From Allobosea sp. CRIB-10 (lineage in GTDB: Bacteria > Pseudomonadota > Alphaproteobacteria > Rhizobiales > Beijerinckiaceae): a stretch of 64,000 nt of DNA. The stretch covers positions 124,001 to 188,000 of the forward strand of contig NZ_FOKP01000009.1 of the NCBI RefSeq assembly GCF_900112185.1, given 5' to 3'. The notes under the pieces were generated by a model. The model saw nothing but the letters and a program-made list of their open reading frames with translations, had not been told where the DNA came from and ran no database searches. A program made the translations under genes and the position numbers. Below, piece by piece: positions 27,177 through 35,878 of the stretch. Each line of letters begins with the position of its first letter. The stretch's first letter is position 1.

Positions 27177-27794
27177 ATGCATCTAAAACCCCATGACGGC
27201 GCTCGATTCCTAGGCAATGCCTTCAACGGCGATCCCCCCGACGGGGTTCGCCGACTCGAAGCCGAATCGGGGCCGACGCGGGCGCCGGTGTCGCAACTCG
27301 ACCTCGCCCGCATGATCGAGCGGGTCAGCCGGCGCTTCCTCGATTATCTCAGGCTCGAGCTGACCAAGCTCGGCGTCGATGACATCTCGCCCTCGCAGGT
27401 GATGGTCCTGCTCACCATCGGCCAGGGCGAGATCGCGGTGCGCGACCTGCTCGACCGCGGCCACTATGTCGGCTCGAACGCCTCCTACAACCTCAAGCAG
27501 CTGGTCGAGAGCGGGTATCTGGAGCGTGGGGCGTCGCCGCGCGATCGCCGCCTCGCCCGCATCTCGCTCTCGCCGAAAGGACAGCTCCTGGTCGAGCGGC
27601 TGAAGCTGCTCGACGAGACCAGCCAGTTCGGCCAAGGCCTCGACGATCTCGACACCGACCTCCAGACCACCCACGACACGCTGCGCCGCCTCGAGCAATG
27701 GTGGGGCGACGCGCTGCGCTATGGCGGGATCCTGCTGGCCTCATGCACGTCCTATTCGTTCATCGTTCAGGATCTGGTCAATTCGCTCACCTGA
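27177..27794 (+). CDS. LdtR-like MarR-family regulator
   Basis: 205 aa winged-helix protein. The DNA-binding part has DISPSQVMVLLTIGQGEIAVRDLL followed by the recognition region GSNASYNLKQLVESGYLERG, characteristic of the rhizobial LdtR-like branch of MarR. The family usually ends soon after WWGDALRY; here about 20 extra residues run into the next gene, which starts inside this one and overlaps it by 52 bp in another frame. GGAG precedes the ATG. It is divergent from the exporter genes and probably controls them and the glycosyltransferase. Confidence 0.85.
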   Translation: MHLKPHDGARFLGNAFNGDPPDGVRRLEAESGPTRAPVSQLDLARMIERVSRRFLDYLRLELTKLGVDDISPSQVMVLLTIGQGEIAVRDLLDRGHYVGSNASYNLKQLVESGYLERGASPRDRRLARISLSPKGQLLVERLKLLDETSQFGQGLDDLDTDLQTTHDTLRRLEQWWGDALRYGGILLASCTSYSFIVQDLVNSLT

Positions 27795-28960
27795 TCCAAC
27801 GCCTCGTCGCCGAAGGCGGCGAGGTCACGCTGGTGACGGAGAAGCCCGAACCGGATCGCCCGGGAGTGAGGCAGATCGCCTATTCCGTCGGCGAGCAGGC
27901 GACCGCGCATGCGACATTGGCCGCCACCGACTATCATGTGCGCACCGGCGAGGCGGTTGCCGCCGAGTTGAGCAGACTGCATCGGCACGACCGGCCGGAC
28001 GCCATCCTCGGCCATGTCGGCTGGGGCGGCATGCTCTTCGCCAAGGATGCGATGCCGGGCGTGCCGCTGATCGGCTATTGCGAGTACTTCTACAACGCGA
28101 CGGGTTCCGACCTCGACTTCGATCCGGCCTACACCGTGCCGGAGGCCGAGCGGCGGCGCATCCGCATGCGCAACGCCGCCCAATTGGTGACGCTACAGAC
28201 GCTCGACTTCGCCTTTGCGCCGACCCGCTGGCAGCAGCGGCAATATCCGCGCGCCCTGCAGCAGCGCATCGCGGTCTGCCATGACGGCATCGACATCCAT
28301 GCCTGCCGGCCGGATGCGCAGGCGGCGTTCGTGCTGCCCAATGGGCGGGTGCTTCGCTTCGGCGATCCAGTCGTCACCTTCGCCGCCCGCGATCTCGATC
28401 CCTATCGCGGCTATCCGCAATTCATGCGCGCCGCGGCGCGGATCGCTCAGGAGCGGCCCGAGGTGGTCTTCGTCGCTGTCGGCGGCGACGGGTCGGGCTA
28501 TGGCCGCCCGCGGCCGGACGGGCGGCTCTGGCGCGAGGTGATGCTGGAGGAGACAGGCCTCGGCGACCGCATCATCCATATCCCCTGGCTTGCCCATGCC
28601 GATCTGGTCAAGCTGTTCCAGGTCTCGGCCGCCCACATCTATCTCAGCGTCCCCTTCGTCCTGTCCTGGTCGATGCTGGAAGCGATGGCCTGCGGTGCGC
28701 TGGTCGTCGGCTCGGCGACGCCGCCGGTACAGGAGGTGATCCGTCACGGCGTCAACGGCCTGCTCGCCCCCTTCTTCGACGATGTGAGGCTGGCGAGGAT
28801 GGTGATTGCCGCGCTCGACCGGCAGGATGAGGTTGCGCCACTCCGCGCGGCCGCGCGCCAGACCGTCATCGCGCGCTATGAGCGCGAGGCCTGCGTCGAT
28901 CGCCAGCTCGGCTTCATCGGCCGGCTCGTCGCCGAGGACGATCTGCTCGCGGCGCAGTGA
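27743..28960 (+). CDS. Glycosyltransferase family 4 protein, MarR-coupled
   Basis: 405 aa beginning MHVLFVHRSGSGQFAHLIQRL, equivalent to the common RILFVHQNFPGQFRHLA start of this GT4 subgroup, so the start within the MarR gene is convincing. The donor-binding end reads SWSMLEAMACGALVVGSATPPVQEVIRHGVNG. Reading begins 52 bp before the regulator stop with no clear ribosome binding site, suggesting translational coupling. It probably serves the same surface glycan as the leftward cluster. Confidence 0.87.
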   Translation: MHVLFVHRSGSGQFAHLIQRLVAEGGEVTLVTEKPEPDRPGVRQIAYSVGEQATAHATLAATDYHVRTGEAVAAELSRLHRHDRPDAILGHVGWGGMLFAKDAMPGVPLIGYCEYFYNATGSDLDFDPAYTVPEAERRRIRMRNAAQLVTLQTLDFAFAPTRWQQRQYPRALQQRIAVCHDGIDIHACRPDAQAAFVLPNGRVLRFGDPVVTFAARDLDPYRGYPQFMRAAARIAQERPEVVFVAVGGDGSGYGRPRPDGRLWREVMLEETGLGDRIIHIPWLAHADLVKLFQVSAAHIYLSVPFVLSWSMLEAMACGALVVGSATPPVQEVIRHGVNGLLAPFFDDVRLARMVIAALDRQDEVAPLRAAARQTVIARYEREACVDRQLGFIGRLVAEDDLLAAQ

Positions 28961-28992
28961 GTGCCCATCGGCGCGAGTTGCCGAGCTGGCCT

Positions 28993-29475
28993 TCAGGCGG
29001 GGCGATAATCCCAGCTTCCCTGCGTCTCCAGCGCCGAACGCACCGAATTGGCCAGGAAGCAGCTCGCGTGCGCCTCATGGTGCAAAGCCTCGACTGCGGC
29101 CTCATCGGGCGCCTTCGGCCCGCTGAAGACGACATGCGGCTTCAGCGTCACCGTCGCGACCCACTCCTTGCCGTCGGCGTTCTTCGCCATCGCGCCGTCG
29201 GCGGCGTCGGCATAGCTGTCCACCCGGTAGCCGCGCAGCGCCGCAAGGTTGAGGAACCAGAGCATATGGCAGCTCGACAGGGCCGCGACATAGGCCTCCT
29301 CCGGGTCGACATTGGCCGGGTTGGAGAACGGCACGCGCACCACATGCGGCGAGCTTGAGGCCGGCACCTCCAGCCCGCCATCGAAGCGCCAGAGATGGGC
29401 GCGGCTGTAGCGGTTGTCGAGAAAGGCTTCCTCGTCGCCGCGCTGCCAGGTGATCGTCGCGCCATGCGTCGCCAT
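28993..29475 (-). CDS. OsmC-family peroxiredoxin-like protein
   Basis: 160 aa. Both reactive cysteines of the OsmC/Ohr fold are present: C69 in ALSSCHMLWFL and C139 in EAHASCFLANS. Such proteins reduce organic hydroperoxides with a thiol cofactor. The start ATG follows AAGGAGAGAACTG and overlaps the GntR stop by one base (TGATG), so the two are co-transcribed. Confidence 0.88.
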   Translation of the reverse strand: MATHGATITWQRGDEEAFLDNRYSRAHLWRFDGGLEVPASSSPHVVRVPFSNPANVDPEEAYVAALSSCHMLWFLNLAALRGYRVDSYADAADGAMAKNADGKEWVATVTLKPHVVFSGPKAPDEAAVEALHHEAHASCFLANSVRSALETQGSWDYRPA

Positions 29476-30134
29476 CAGTTCTCTCCTTCTCCGGAGCAAG
29501 CTGCGAGCACCACGGCCCGCGTCGCCTGCAGATGCTGTTCGAGGATCGAACGGGCCGCCATCGCATCGCCCGCCGCAACCGCTGCGATCAATTGGCGGTG
29601 CTCGTTGGCCCAGCCCTGCTTGCGCGCCCCAGGGCCGAGCGCCTGGGCGGCGAAGCGATCGATCGGCGCGCGCAGTTGCCGAAACAGCGCAAGGCTGCGC
29701 GGCCGTTCCGCCGGACCGTAGAGCGCCTCGTGGAAGGCGATGTCGCCGGAAATCCAGCCGAGCCGGTCGTCGGCATCCTCCAGCCTGTCCTGCAGCCGCG
29801 CCAGTTCGCGCAGCGAGCGCTGGTCGTGCCGGCCGAGCGCCCGCGCCAGCAGATCGCCTTCGACCAGCAGCCTGAGATCGAACAGCTCGTCGATCTCCTG
29901 CGCCTGCGGCCGGCTCACGCGGGCGCCGCGATAATGCGCGATCTCAAGCAGGCCCTCGCTCTGCAACTGCGCCAGCGCCTCGCGCACCGGGATGCGGCTG
30001 ACGCCGTATTCGGCGGCGATCTGCTCCTGACGCAACAGCTCGCCCGGAGACCAGCGCCCGGCATCGATCGCCTCGCGCAGGCGCTGGGCGAGGACGGACG
30101 CGGTCGTGGCAGGGGCAAGTGGAGCGATGATCAT
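29475..30134 (-). CDS. GntR-family (FCD) transcriptional regulator
   Basis: 219 aa. The N-terminal winged helix includes EQIAAEYGVSRIPVREALAQLQSEGLLEI, and an all-helical FCD ligand-binding domain follows (LRLLVEGDLLARAL..., HEALYG..., EHRQLIAAVAAGDAMAARSILEQHL). FCD regulators usually sense carboxylic acids through a metal site. It is divergent from amn by 111 bp and upstream of osmC. A small inverted repeat overlaps its start region. Confidence 0.87.
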   Translation of the reverse strand: MIIAPLAPATTASVLAQRLREAIDAGRWSPGELLRQEQIAAEYGVSRIPVREALAQLQSEGLLEIAHYRGARVSRPQAQEIDELFDLRLLVEGDLLARALGRHDQRSLRELARLQDRLEDADDRLGWISGDIAFHEALYGPAERPRSLALFRQLRAPIDRFAAQALGPGARKQGWANEHRQLIAAVAAGDAMAARSILEQHLQATRAVVLAACSGEGEN

Positions 30135-30135
30135 A

Positions 30136-30149
30136 GGATAATTGTATCC
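30136..30149. promoter_or_regulatory. Inverted repeat next to the GntR start
   Basis: GGATA-ATTG-TATCC lies immediately before the GntR start codon in the divergent spacer with amn. Short symmetric TAT-containing sites are usual for FCD-type GntR proteins, so autoregulation is plausible. Confidence 0.4.
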
Positions 30150-30245
30150 AAAATTTGCTCTGCCGCAAGCGGCCTCGTTTCGGTGCTGTTGTCAGGGCCG
30201 CGCCGGCCCAGCTACAAGCTCCCCGAACGAGAGGATCGTTCGCGC

Positions 30246-31700
30246 ATGACATTCGAGATCGCCGCCACGCCGCAAGAGGCTGTCGACCGGCTGGAGCTGC
30301 TCTACGAGCAGGCGCGGACAGCGCTGCGCAACGATTTGCAGCGCTTCTTCCAGACGGCGCAGCCGCCGACGCTGGAGGAGCGGGCGCTCTATCGCTATCC
30401 GACGCTGCGCGTCACCTATGAGCCGTCCAAGCTGCCGGCGGCGACGCGGCGCGGCTACGCCAAGTTCTCCATGCCGGGCATCTACTCGACGACGGTGACG
30501 CAGCCGGGCGAGTTCCGCGCCTATCTGCTCGACCAGCTCCAGCCACTGGTCGAGGAATACGGTGCGACGATCGAGACCGGGATCAGCAGCCAGGAAATTC
30601 CCTACCCCTACGCGCTCGACGGCGGCGACGAGCTCGGCCGCGGCACGGTCACGGCGGCCGAGCTCGCCCGATACTTCCCGACGCCGCTCTTGGCACTGGT
30701 CGGCGACGAGATCGCCGACGGCACCTTCGAGATCGTCGAGGGCGAGCCGCGCCCGCTCTCGCTGTTCGACGCGGTCCGGGTCGACTATTCGCTGCGCCGG
30801 CTGGTCCATTATACGGGCACTGACTGGCGCGCCGTGCAGCCCTGGGTGCTGCTGACCAACTACCACCGCTATGTCGACCAGTTCGTCCGGCTCGCTCTGG
30901 CCGAGATCGAGGCAGGGACAGCGCAGGCGCTGGTCGCGCCGGGCGGCATCCGCATCGATCGCGACGGCATCGACGTCAGCGCCGCCGAGCGGGTGATGTC
31001 GGCCCCCTGGCACCGCTTCCAGATGCCGGCCTATCACCTGATCCGCGAAAACGGCGAGGGCGTGACGCTGGTCAATATCGGCGTCGGCCCCTCCAACGCC
31101 AAGAACATCACCGACCATCTCGCGGTGCTCAGGCCCAATTGCTGGCTGATGGTCGGCCATTGCGGCGGCCTGCGCCAGACGCAGATCATCGGCGATTACG
31201 TCCTCGCCCATGCCTATCTCCGCCAGGACGGCATTCTGGACGAGCTGGTGCCGCCCGACGTGCCGGTGCCGGCGCTGGCGGAGGTCCAGGTCGCCTTGCA
31301 GGAGGCGGCGGCCGAGGTCACCGGCGAGAAGGGCGACCGGCTGAAGCAGCGCCTGCGCACCGGCACCGTCGTCACCCAGGACGACCGCAATTGGGAGCTG
31401 CGCTGGAGCAAGGAGCGCAAGCGCATCAACCTGTCGCGCGCTATCGCGGTCGACATGGAATCGGGTACCATCGCCGCACAGGGTTATCGTCTGCGTGTGC
31501 CCTATGGCACTCTGCTCTGCGTCTCCGACAAGCCGCTGCACGGCGAGATCAAGCTGCCCGGCGCCGCCAACGCCTTCTATGAGCGGGCCGTCGGCGAGCA
31601 TCTCAAGATCGGCCTTGCCGCGCTGGAGAAGCTGAAGGAAGCCGGCTCACAGATCCACTCTCGCAAGCTCAGGAGCTTCGACGAGCCGCCGTTCCGGTAG
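30246..31700 (+). CDS. amn: AMP nucleosidase
   Basis: 484 aa, close to the usual length. It hydrolyses AMP to adenine and ribose 5-phosphate, controlling the AMP pool. The family N-terminal domain (FEIAATPQEAVDRLELLYEQA...) is followed by the nucleoside-phosphorylase-like catalytic part with VNIGVGPSNAKNITDHLAVLRP, MVGHCGGLRQTQ and VDMESGTIAAQGYRLRVPYGTLLCVSDKPLHGE. I chose the ATG after GAGAGGATCGTTCGCGC; the longer frame is antisense to GntR. Confidence 0.93.
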   Translation: MTFEIAATPQEAVDRLELLYEQARTALRNDLQRFFQTAQPPTLEERALYRYPTLRVTYEPSKLPAATRRGYAKFSMPGIYSTTVTQPGEFRAYLLDQLQPLVEEYGATIETGISSQEIPYPYALDGGDELGRGTVTAAELARYFPTPLLALVGDEIADGTFEIVEGEPRPLSLFDAVRVDYSLRRLVHYTGTDWRAVQPWVLLTNYHRYVDQFVRLALAEIEAGTAQALVAPGGIRIDRDGIDVSAAERVMSAPWHRFQMPAYHLIRENGEGVTLVNIGVGPSNAKNITDHLAVLRPNCWLMVGHCGGLRQTQIIGDYVLAHAYLRQDGILDELVPPDVPVPALAEVQVALQEAAAEVTGEKGDRLKQRLRTGTVVTQDDRNWELRWSKERKRINLSRAIAVDMESGTIAAQGYRLRVPYGTLLCVSDKPLHGEIKLPGAANAFYERAVGEHLKIGLAALEKLKEAGSQIHSRKLRSFDEPPFR

Positions 31701-31765
31701 TGCCGCAAAACTCCTGGCTTACCGGAACGGACGCGGGGAACCCTCTCCTGGAAGGAGAGGGGTTC
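31691..31765. terminator. Two hairpins between convergent amn and cytochrome genes
   Basis: GTTCCGGTA/TACCGGAAC (31691-31699 and 31720-31728) spans the amn stop. GAACCCTCTCCT-GGA-AGGAGAGGGGTTC (31738-31765) follows, with one bulged G and a short pyrimidine-rich flank. Their position between convergent genes suggests bidirectional termination. Confidence 0.5.
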
Positions 31766-31778
31766 TCTGTCGTGGTTC

Positions 31779-32405
31779 CTACCCCGCAGGGCAGGCTGCC
31801 CCGCTATCGGCCCAGGCCTGCATCAGCTCGCCGAACTGCGCGTTCGTCCCCGGGACCGGCTGGCGGCCCTTGCCGGGGTTCCAGCCCCAGAGCACCAGCG
31901 TGTCCGAGGTGACGTGCTTGACGATCGCCGCAAGATCGCGGCTGCCATTGCGGTTCTGGTCCTTGAGCTGCTCGCAGATCTGGCCGAGCGTCTTGCCTTC
32001 CCACGCCATCGAAGCCGGGGCCAGCGCCCAATGGCCGTCGCCGGGGATGCCGGCGGGGTCGAAGTTCTGCTTGCCGTGGCAGGTGGTGCAGGCGAGGCCG
32101 GGCGCACCATGCCCGTCCTTGCCACGCACAACCATCGGCTGGTGTAGTCGCCTGGCATCGCTCTGGCGCGGCCGTTCCGTCGCCGGGTGGCAGTTCATGC
32201 AGCGCGGATGCTGCAGCACCTTGCCGATCTCGGTGAACAGCGCGACCGAGCGGTCGCGCTGATTGGCGATGCCGGCAAAGCTCGCCGCCGGGCGCAGGCT
32301 TGCGCCGCCCGGTTGCGGCGCCGGCGCGGTCTGCGCCAGGGTGAGCGCGCTGCCGAGCAGCAGGGTGACGGCGGCAGCCGCCGTGGCGAGAGCGACCTGG
32401 CGCAT
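31779..32405 (-). CDS. Periplasmic c-type cytochrome with two heme motifs
   Basis: 208 aa with a signal peptide (MRQVALATAAAAVTLLLGSALTLAQ). Two heme attachment sites: CMNCH (69-73) and CTTCH (106-110). The start overlaps the stop of the molybdenum subunit (TGATG), so it probably receives electrons from that enzyme and passes them to the respiratory chain. Similar proteins sit beside isoquinoline-oxidoreductase-like genes in other rhizobia. The open frame upstream of this ATG is antisense-like and was excluded. Confidence 0.85.
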   Translation of the reverse strand: MRQVALATAAAAVTLLLGSALTLAQTAPAPQPGGASLRPAASFAGIANQRDRSVALFTEIGKVLQHPRCMNCHPATERPRQSDARRLHQPMVVRGKDGHGAPGLACTTCHGKQNFDPAGIPGDGHWALAPASMAWEGKTLGQICEQLKDQNRNGSRDLAAIVKHVTSDTLVLWGWNPGKGRQPVPGTNAQFGELMQAWADSGAACPAG

Positions 32406-34582
32406 CACACGGTCCCTCCGACCATCGGCAGTGACAGCGGCCGCTCGCGCCCAAGGCGAGCCAGCGCATTGGCGACCGCCGGCCCGATCGGCGGCACGCC
32501 CGGTTCGCCGACCCCGGTCGGCTTCTCGGTCGAGGGTACGATCCGGACCTCGACTTCCGGCATCTCGTGGATGCGCAGCGAGCGATAGCTGTCGAAATTG
32601 GTCTGGACCGGCTTGCCTTGGTCGAGCGTCAATTCGCCGTAGAGGGCATGCCCCAGGCCGAAGCCGATGCCGCCCTCGATCTGGGCGCGGATGATGTCGG
32701 GATTGACGGCGACGCCGCAATCGATCGCGCACCAGACCTTGTGAACCTTGGGCTCGCCGCCCTCGCCGAGCGAGACCTCGGCGATCTGCGCCACATAGGA
32801 GCCGAAGCTCTCGACCACGCCGACGCCGCGGGCGCGACCGTTGGCGGGACCGGGCCCGGTCCATTTGGCGAGGTCCGCGACGGCCTTGAGCACGTTTGCC
32901 AGACGCGGCTCCTTGCCCATCAGGGCGAGCCGCCCGGCGACCGGATCCTGACCCGCCGCCTGCAGCAACTGGTCGACGAAGCACTCGACCGCGTAGCCGG
33001 TATGGGTGTGACCGACCGAGCGCCACCACAGGGTCGGCACGCCGACCTTGGTCGTGTGGACCTCGCAGCGGAAATCGGCGACCTCATAGGGCAGCTCGTT
33101 CGCACCCTCGACCATGGTGGCGTCGATGCCGTCCTTCACCGTCATCGCCTCGAACGGCGTTCCCAAGAAGAAGGACTGGCCGACGATGCTGTTGCTCCAG
33201 GCCGTGATCTTGCCATCCTTCACCGCGCCACGCATGCGATGCAGGAAGAGCGGCCGGTAATAGCCGCCGGCGAGGTCGTCCTCGCGGGTCCAGACCAGCT
33301 TGACCGGCCGGTTAGGGCCGATCGCCTTGGCGACCATGGCGAGCTCCGCCGCGAGATGCTGGCTCACCTGCGCACGCCGGCCGAAGGAACCACCGGCCAG
33401 CATCGTCTCGAGCTGCACCTTTTCCGGCGGCAGTTCGAGGATGGTGGCGATGGTCTGGTGCTCGGTGGTCTGGAACTGGCTGCCGAAGCGCGCGAGCGCG
33501 CCCTGCGCGTTCCATTCGAGATAGCCGTCGAGCGGCTCCATCGGCGCATGCGCCAGATAGGGGAACACGTATTCCGCCTCGATCACCTTGTCGGCCTTGG
33601 CGAGCACCGCCTCGGCGTCGCCATGCTTGCCCGCAACCGTCCCCTGGGTGCGCGCGAGCTTACGGTACTCGGCGATCAGCTCGCGGCTGCCGCGCTTTTC
33701 GGCTGCGCTCTCGTCCCAGGTCACCTTCAGCGCTTCGCGGCCCTTCAGCGCCGGCCACATGCCGGTGCCGTAGACGGCGACGCCCGAGCCGATCTGCAGG
33801 ACGTCCACCACCCCCTTGATCTTCTTCGCCTCGGTCGCATCGAAGGAGGCGACCTTGCCGCCGAAGCGCGGCGGCCGGGCGACGACGACCGTCAGCATCT
33901 CCGGCGTGCGGATGTCGATGGTGAACTGTGTCTTGCCGGTCGATTTGCCCTGGCTGTCGAGGCGCTTGACCGCCCCCTCCTTGCCGATCAGCCTGAACTG
34001 GGCGGGGTCCTTGAGCTTGACCTCGGCCGGGGCCTGCAGCTTCGATGCCGCTTCCGCGAACTCGCCGAAGCGGCCCTGCTTGCCGGAGGCATGCCTGAGC
34101 ACGCCCTTCTCGACGCTGATCTCGGCCGCCGGCACCTTCCAGGCCTCGGCCGCCGCCTGCACCAGCATGGCGCGGGCGGTCGCACCGGCCTTACGCATCT
34201 GTTCATAGGAATTGGCGATCGCGGTCGAGCCGCCCGTCCCCTGCACGCCGAAAGCCAGGTTGGCGTAGAGCTTGACGTCGGCCGGCGCATGCTCGGCCCG
34301 CATCTGGCTCCAGTCGGCGTCAAGCTCCTCGGCTGCGAGCGTGGCGAGCCCGGTGAAGGGCCCCTGGCCGAACTCGATATGCTTGACCAGCACGGTGACG
34401 GTATCGTCCTGCGCGATCCGGATGAACGCATTCGGCGCAAAGGTCGCGTTTCCGCCCGGCCGGAAGGCCTGCGCCGCGCCCGATTGCGCCCGGCCGGTCT
34501 GCGGCAGGCTCATGCCGATGACGAGCGCGCCGGCGCCCTTCAGGATGTTACGGCGCGAGAGAGAGATGTCATGCGCGGTCAT
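32405..34582 (-). CDS. Molybdopterin-binding large subunit, IorB-like (xanthine dehydrogenase family)
   Basis: 725 aa. A TAT signal (SRRNILKGAG, residues 9-18) sends the folded molybdoprotein to the periplasm. Molybdopterin-binding blocks include VKHIEFGQGPFTGLATLAAEEL (split naturally), LETMLAGGSFGRR and AIDCGVAVNPDIIRAQIEGG, and the catalytic glutamate lies in GVGEPGVPPIGPAVANAL. The family hydroxylates N-heterocycles or oxidises aldehydes with water as oxygen source. The substrate is unknown. GGAGGGTTGATC precedes the start, two bases after the small-subunit stop. Confidence 0.88.
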   Translation of the reverse strand: MTAHDISLSRRNILKGAGALVIGMSLPQTGRAQSGAAQAFRPGGNATFAPNAFIRIAQDDTVTVLVKHIEFGQGPFTGLATLAAEELDADWSQMRAEHAPADVKLYANLAFGVQGTGGSTAIANSYEQMRKAGATARAMLVQAAAEAWKVPAAEISVEKGVLRHASGKQGRFGEFAEAASKLQAPAEVKLKDPAQFRLIGKEGAVKRLDSQGKSTGKTQFTIDIRTPEMLTVVVARPPRFGGKVASFDATEAKKIKGVVDVLQIGSGVAVYGTGMWPALKGREALKVTWDESAAEKRGSRELIAEYRKLARTQGTVAGKHGDAEAVLAKADKVIEAEYVFPYLAHAPMEPLDGYLEWNAQGALARFGSQFQTTEHQTIATILELPPEKVQLETMLAGGSFGRRAQVSQHLAAELAMVAKAIGPNRPVKLVWTREDDLAGGYYRPLFLHRMRGAVKDGKITAWSNSIVGQSFFLGTPFEAMTVKDGIDATMVEGANELPYEVADFRCEVHTTKVGVPTLWWRSVGHTHTGYAVECFVDQLLQAAGQDPVAGRLALMGKEPRLANVLKAVADLAKWTGPGPANGRARGVGVVESFGSYVAQIAEVSLGEGGEPKVHKVWCAIDCGVAVNPDIIRAQIEGGIGFGLGHALYGELTLDQGKPVQTNFDSYRSLRIHEMPEVEVRIVPSTEKPTGVGEPGVPPIGPAVANALARLGRERPLSLPMVGGTV

Positions 34583-34584
34583 GA

Positions 34585-35046
34585 TCAACCCTCCAGCGTG
34601 CGTGCGGCGTCGTGGATCGCGGCGCGGATGCGGACGTAAGTTGCGCAGCGACAGAGATTGCCGTTCATCGCGAGGTCGATATCGCGATCGGTCGGCTTGC
34701 GGACCTCCTTGAGCAGGGCGATCGCGCTCATCACCTGGCCGGACTGGCAATAGCCGCATTGCGGCACGTCGTGCTTGACCCAGGCGGCCTGCACGGCCTC
34801 CGCCTCCTTGCCGGCGAGGGCCTCGATGGTGGTGATCTTCGCCTCGCCGATCGCGGAGACGGGCATGGAGCAGGAGCGCAGCGGCTGGCCGTCCATGTAG
34901 ACGGTGCAGGCGCCGCATTGCGCGACGCCGCAGCCGAACTTGGTGCCGGTCAGCTGCAGATTGTCGCGCAGCACCCAGAGCAAGGGGGTGTCGTCGTCGA
35001 CGTCGACGCTGTGGCGCGTTCCGTTGACTGTGATGGTATGGGCCAT
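34585..35046 (-). CDS. 2Fe-2S small subunit, IorA-like
   Basis: 153 aa. The plant-ferredoxin-type cluster is held by C39, C44, C47 and C59 (CGVAQCGAC...C), and the second, CO-dehydrogenase-type cluster by C97, C100, C132 and C134 (CGYC...CRC). It relays electrons from the molybdenum centre to the cytochrome. It has no signal peptide and is presumably exported with the TAT-targeted large subunit. First gene of the operon, divergent from a TetR regulator. Confidence 0.92.
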   Translation of the reverse strand: MAHTITVNGTRHSVDVDDDTPLLWVLRDNLQLTGTKFGCGVAQCGACTVYMDGQPLRSCSMPVSAIGEAKITTIEALAGKEAEAVQAAWVKHDVPQCGYCQSGQVMSAIALLKEVRKPTDRDIDLAMNGNLCRCATYVRIRAAIHDAARTLEG

Positions 35047-35179
35047 GGCTGCCTCTCTGGCTCGCTGGGCATGACGCAGCGCGGCACAAGGGCTGCCGGA
35101 TCGAGGCTCGCTCGAAGGCCCGTTCTGACATATCAGAGGGCGGGCGGTGATCCGTCGTCTCGGGTCGCGCGACTAGACG

Positions 35180-35202
35180 AGTTAGACGTTTTGCGTCTAA
35201 CT
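35180..35202. promoter_or_regulatory. TetR-type operator between molybdoenzyme operon and its regulator
   Basis: AGTTAGACG-TTTTG-CGTCTAACT: perfect 9-bp arms around 5 bp, in the 196-bp divergent spacer. It lies 41 bp before the TetR start and 134 bp before the 2Fe-2S subunit start, suitable for repressing both. Confidence 0.7.
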
Positions 35203-35242
35203 AGAATGGTCGCGCACAGTTTGGATTCTGTCAAGACTGCAA

Positions 35243-35878
35243 ATGAGCGACCGCAGCGAAAGTTCCGTGGCGTCCGGCGAGGACGGCAACGGCCGCATCG
35301 AGCAGATCGCGGCGGCGGCGCTGCGCCTCTTCGCCCGCTACGGCTACAAGCGCACCTCGATGGACGATATCGCGCGCGAGGCCGGGGTCGCCCGCGCCAC
35401 GCTCTACCTCCATTTCAAGGGCAAGGACGACGTCTTCCGGGCGATGCTCGCGGGCCTCGGCGGCCAAGTCGAGACACGTTGCCGCGAGGCACTGGCGACG
35501 CCTGGCCCTTTCGCCCATCGACTGGCTGCACTGATGGAAGCTCATCACGGTACCGCCTTCAGTGCCTTCAGCGCCGGCGAGCATCTCGGCGAGCTCAAGG
35601 CGGTGATGACCGCCATCGCCGGAGACGAGCTTGCCGCCTTCGAAGCGCTCTTCGTCCGCTTCGCCAGCGAGTTGTTCGAGGACGCGGCGGCGCGTGGCGA
35701 GATCGCGATCGCGCGCAGCGGCCTGTCGCTCAACAGCCTGATCGCGACGCTGACGCGTGCGGCGGCCGGCGCGAAATATGGCGAGCAGCCCTCCTGCGAA
35801 CACTATCTCATCCGGCTGCGCGAGGTCGCGGCGGTGTTTGCGGCCGCGGTCGCACCGGCCGCATCCGCACCAAGCTGA
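35243..35878 (+). CDS. TetR-family transcriptional regulator
   Basis: 211 aa. Typical N-terminal helix-turn-helix: ALRLFARYGYKRTSMDDIAREAGVARATLYLHFKGKDDVF (recognisable in the blocks FARYGYKRTSMDDIA and VARATLYLHF). The C-terminal ligand domain is variable. It is transcribed away from the molybdoenzyme operon with a strong operator candidate between. The ribosome binding site is weak, as for a low-level repressor. Confidence 0.9.
   Translation: MSDRSESSVASGEDGNGRIEQIAAAALRLFARYGYKRTSMDDIAREAGVARATLYLHFKGKDDVFRAMLAGLGGQVETRCREALATPGPFAHRLAALMEAHHGTAFSAFSAGEHLGELKAVMTAIAGDELAAFEALFVRFASELFEDAAARGEIAIARSGLSLNSLIATLTRAAAGAKYGEQPSCEHYLIRLREVAAVFAAAVAPAASAPS

Noticed and set aside
27740..27800. 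A frameshift joining the MarR gene and glycosyltransferase
   Set aside because: Both have proper, complete ends of their own (conserved GT4 N-terminus, full MarR domain), so an overlap is a simpler explanation than a broken fusion.
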